In this document: piece after piece, positions 12,324 to 13,009 of the stretch | Numbering within the stretch: the stretch's first letter is position 1 | Layout: every line of letters begins with the position of its first letter | Assembly: GCA_016844515.1 (NCBI GenBank) | Contig: JAERMP010000032.1 | Span: forward strand, 1-13,009 | Direction of reading: 5' to 3' | DNA from: Thermoleophilia bacterium | Lineage (GTDB): Bacteria; Actinomycetota; Thermoleophilia; Gaiellales; Gaiellaceae | Length of the DNA: 13,009 bases | The notes under the pieces: model-generated | Databases searched by the model: none | Told to the model about the DNA's origin: nothing | The model's input: only the letters and a program-made list of their open reading frames with translations | Position numbers and translations under genes: made by a program

Positions 12324-13009
12324 GTGGCGCGAGTCGTTGACGCGGAAGGAGCGCACCTGGCAGCGATCCTGCGCGCCGCCGACTTCCACGGCCGGCGCGT
12401 GCTCGAGGTCGGGGGCGGCGAGGGTCGGCTGACGTGCGGAATCGCGCCACTTGCCGCCTCAGTGCTCGCGTTCGACCCGAGCTCCGAGGATGTCGCCAGC
12501 GCACGCGCGAATTGCCCCTCGGAGCTCCGCGAGAAAGTGCGATTCGAGGTAGCAAGTGCGGAAGAGATCGAGGTCGAGCCGCAGAGCGTCGATCTCGTCT
12601 TCTTCTCCTGGTCACTCTGATGAATGGAGCCCGAGGGCGTCGTGGACGTCCTGCGTCGACTCCTAGCGGCTCTCGTCCCCGGCGGGGTCGTCGTCGACCT
12701 CACGATGGCGCCGCCTGACGAGATCGTCGAGTCTGACGGAGAGATCCTCGGTCATCTCGACGGCAGTGTCTTCTTCCCCCGTGCGCTCGCGGCCGGCGCG
12801 GGGCTCGATGGGCTCGCCACCGAGGGGCTCCTCAGGCTCGAGAGAGAGGAGCCGGTGACGGTCATCGTGCGCTACCCGACGGGGAACGACGCGCTCGAGG
12901 ACTTCGCGGAGAGAACGTACACCCGTATTCCGGCGGCTCTTGCCCGCCGGCTCGAGACCGTCTCGACCGAGTGTCTGCTGTACTCGAACTGCCTCGTGCG
13001 TACGTTCAG
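12324..13009 (+). CDS. Class I SAM-dependent methyltransferase with two tandem in-frame TGA codons (candidate selenoprotein, split gene or pseudogene); 3' end outside window
   Basis: From GTG 12324, residues 1-98 form the first half of a Rossmann methyltransferase: RVLEVGGGEGRLT (25-37, SAM motif I), LAFDPSSED (49-56, acidic loop) and VDLVFFSWSL (89-98, post-motif strand). Codons 99 and 100 are TGA TGA. The same frame then runs without a stop for 128 codons to the window edge, starting MEPEGVVDVLRRLLAALVPGGVVVDLTM, which is exactly what should follow in such an enzyme (helix, then the LxPGGxVxD strand). Codons on both sides are GC-rich in the third position and there is no frameshift. Read conventionally, the gene is a 98-residue fragment plus a second open frame from ATG 12624 that lacks its own ribosome site but could be reached by reinitiation at TGATGAATG. 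Read with UGA recoding, it is one protein of more than 228 residues. TGA is the normal stop in most genes here, so global recoding is excluded. The methyl acceptor is unknown. Confidence 0.7.
12618..12651 (+). other. Tandem TGA codons followed by a candidate bacterial SECIS stem-loop
   Basis: TGA TGA occupies 12618-12623. After exactly 11 nt comes a 17-nt stem-loop: 12635-12641 pairs with 12645-12651 (7 bp, one of them G-U) around a GTG loop (12642-12644); A12634-T12652 can extend it. The minimal E. coli fdhF SECIS is also a 17-nt stem-loop 11 nt after the UGA with G at the start of its loop, so geometry and loop base agree. GC-rich coding DNA forms such hairpins easily, and no sel genes are in the window, so this stays a candidate. 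Confidence 0.4.

Noticed and set aside
12324..13009. Genome-wide reassignment of UGA to Trp (code 4 or 25) to explain the tandem TGA
   Set aside because: TGA is the stop codon of arsR, livG, livM, livH, the DDAH-like, PLP-enzyme and MBL genes at positions where the proteins end naturally or overlap the next start, so UGA is a normal stop here.
1..13009. CRISPR arrays, rRNA genes, insertion sequences, phage genes or a defence system
   Set aside because: No regularly spaced repeats, rRNA signatures, transposase, integrase or nuclease/effector motifs were seen on either strand.

Overview
The window is GC-rich, densely packed bacterial DNA with frequent GTG starts, short overlaps between genes and several starts lying about 7 nt downstream of a -10-like hexamer (leaderless style). 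Together with an F420-type LLM oxidoreductase and an ArsR carrying a Cys pair like that of Corynebacterium ArsR, this suggests an actinobacterium, perhaps a soil Thermoleophilia/Gaiellales-type lineage. That placement is inference; there is no rRNA or marker gene here.

Layout. 1-396: 3' end of a ZIP-family metal transporter. 403-2145 (minus): a likely two-gene operon of a D-2-hydroxyacid dehydrogenase and a DDAH/arginine-deiminase-family amidinohydrolase. 2151-2319: a 169-bp symmetric inverted-repeat element. 2315-2743 (minus): a SnoaL/NTF2-like protein. 2781-3886 (plus): a compact arsenic operon, an ArsR repressor overlapping by 4 nt an ArsM arsenite methyltransferase, with a probable leaderless promoter and an overlapping palindrome. 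3891-5117 (minus): a class V PLP aminotransferase-fold enzyme whose N-terminal codons contain a REP-like hairpin. 5164-6156 (plus): an LLM-class oxidoreductase, divergent from it. 6157-11326 (minus): a complete branched-chain-amino-acid-type (HAAT) ABC importer in the order binding protein, LivH, LivM, LivG, LivF, with a strong hairpin separating the binding-protein gene from the permease and ATPase genes. 11489-12232 (minus): an MBL-fold hydrolase. 12324 to the end (plus): a class I SAM methyltransferase, running off the window.

How the genes work together. The ABC genes form one transport unit: a secreted binding protein delivers a small amphipathic solute, such as a branched-chain amino acid or related compound, to the LivH/LivM channel driven by LivG/LivF. 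ArsR/ArsM form a self-contained arsenite-sensing and methylating unit. The remaining enzymes are metabolic genes with no obvious common pathway.

The most notable observation is at 12618-12651. The last methyltransferase frame is interrupted by two tandem in-frame TGA codons, then continues for 128 coding-like codons with the rest of a methyltransferase. Exactly 11 nt after the second TGA is a 17-nt stem-loop (7 bp, GTG loop). That matches the spacing and size of the minimal bacterial SECIS, so a selenocysteine (possibly Sec-Sec) protein is a real possibility alongside a split gene or young pseudogene. Secondary points are the 169-bp palindromic element, the REP-like hairpin inside a coding start, and an enlarged LivM.
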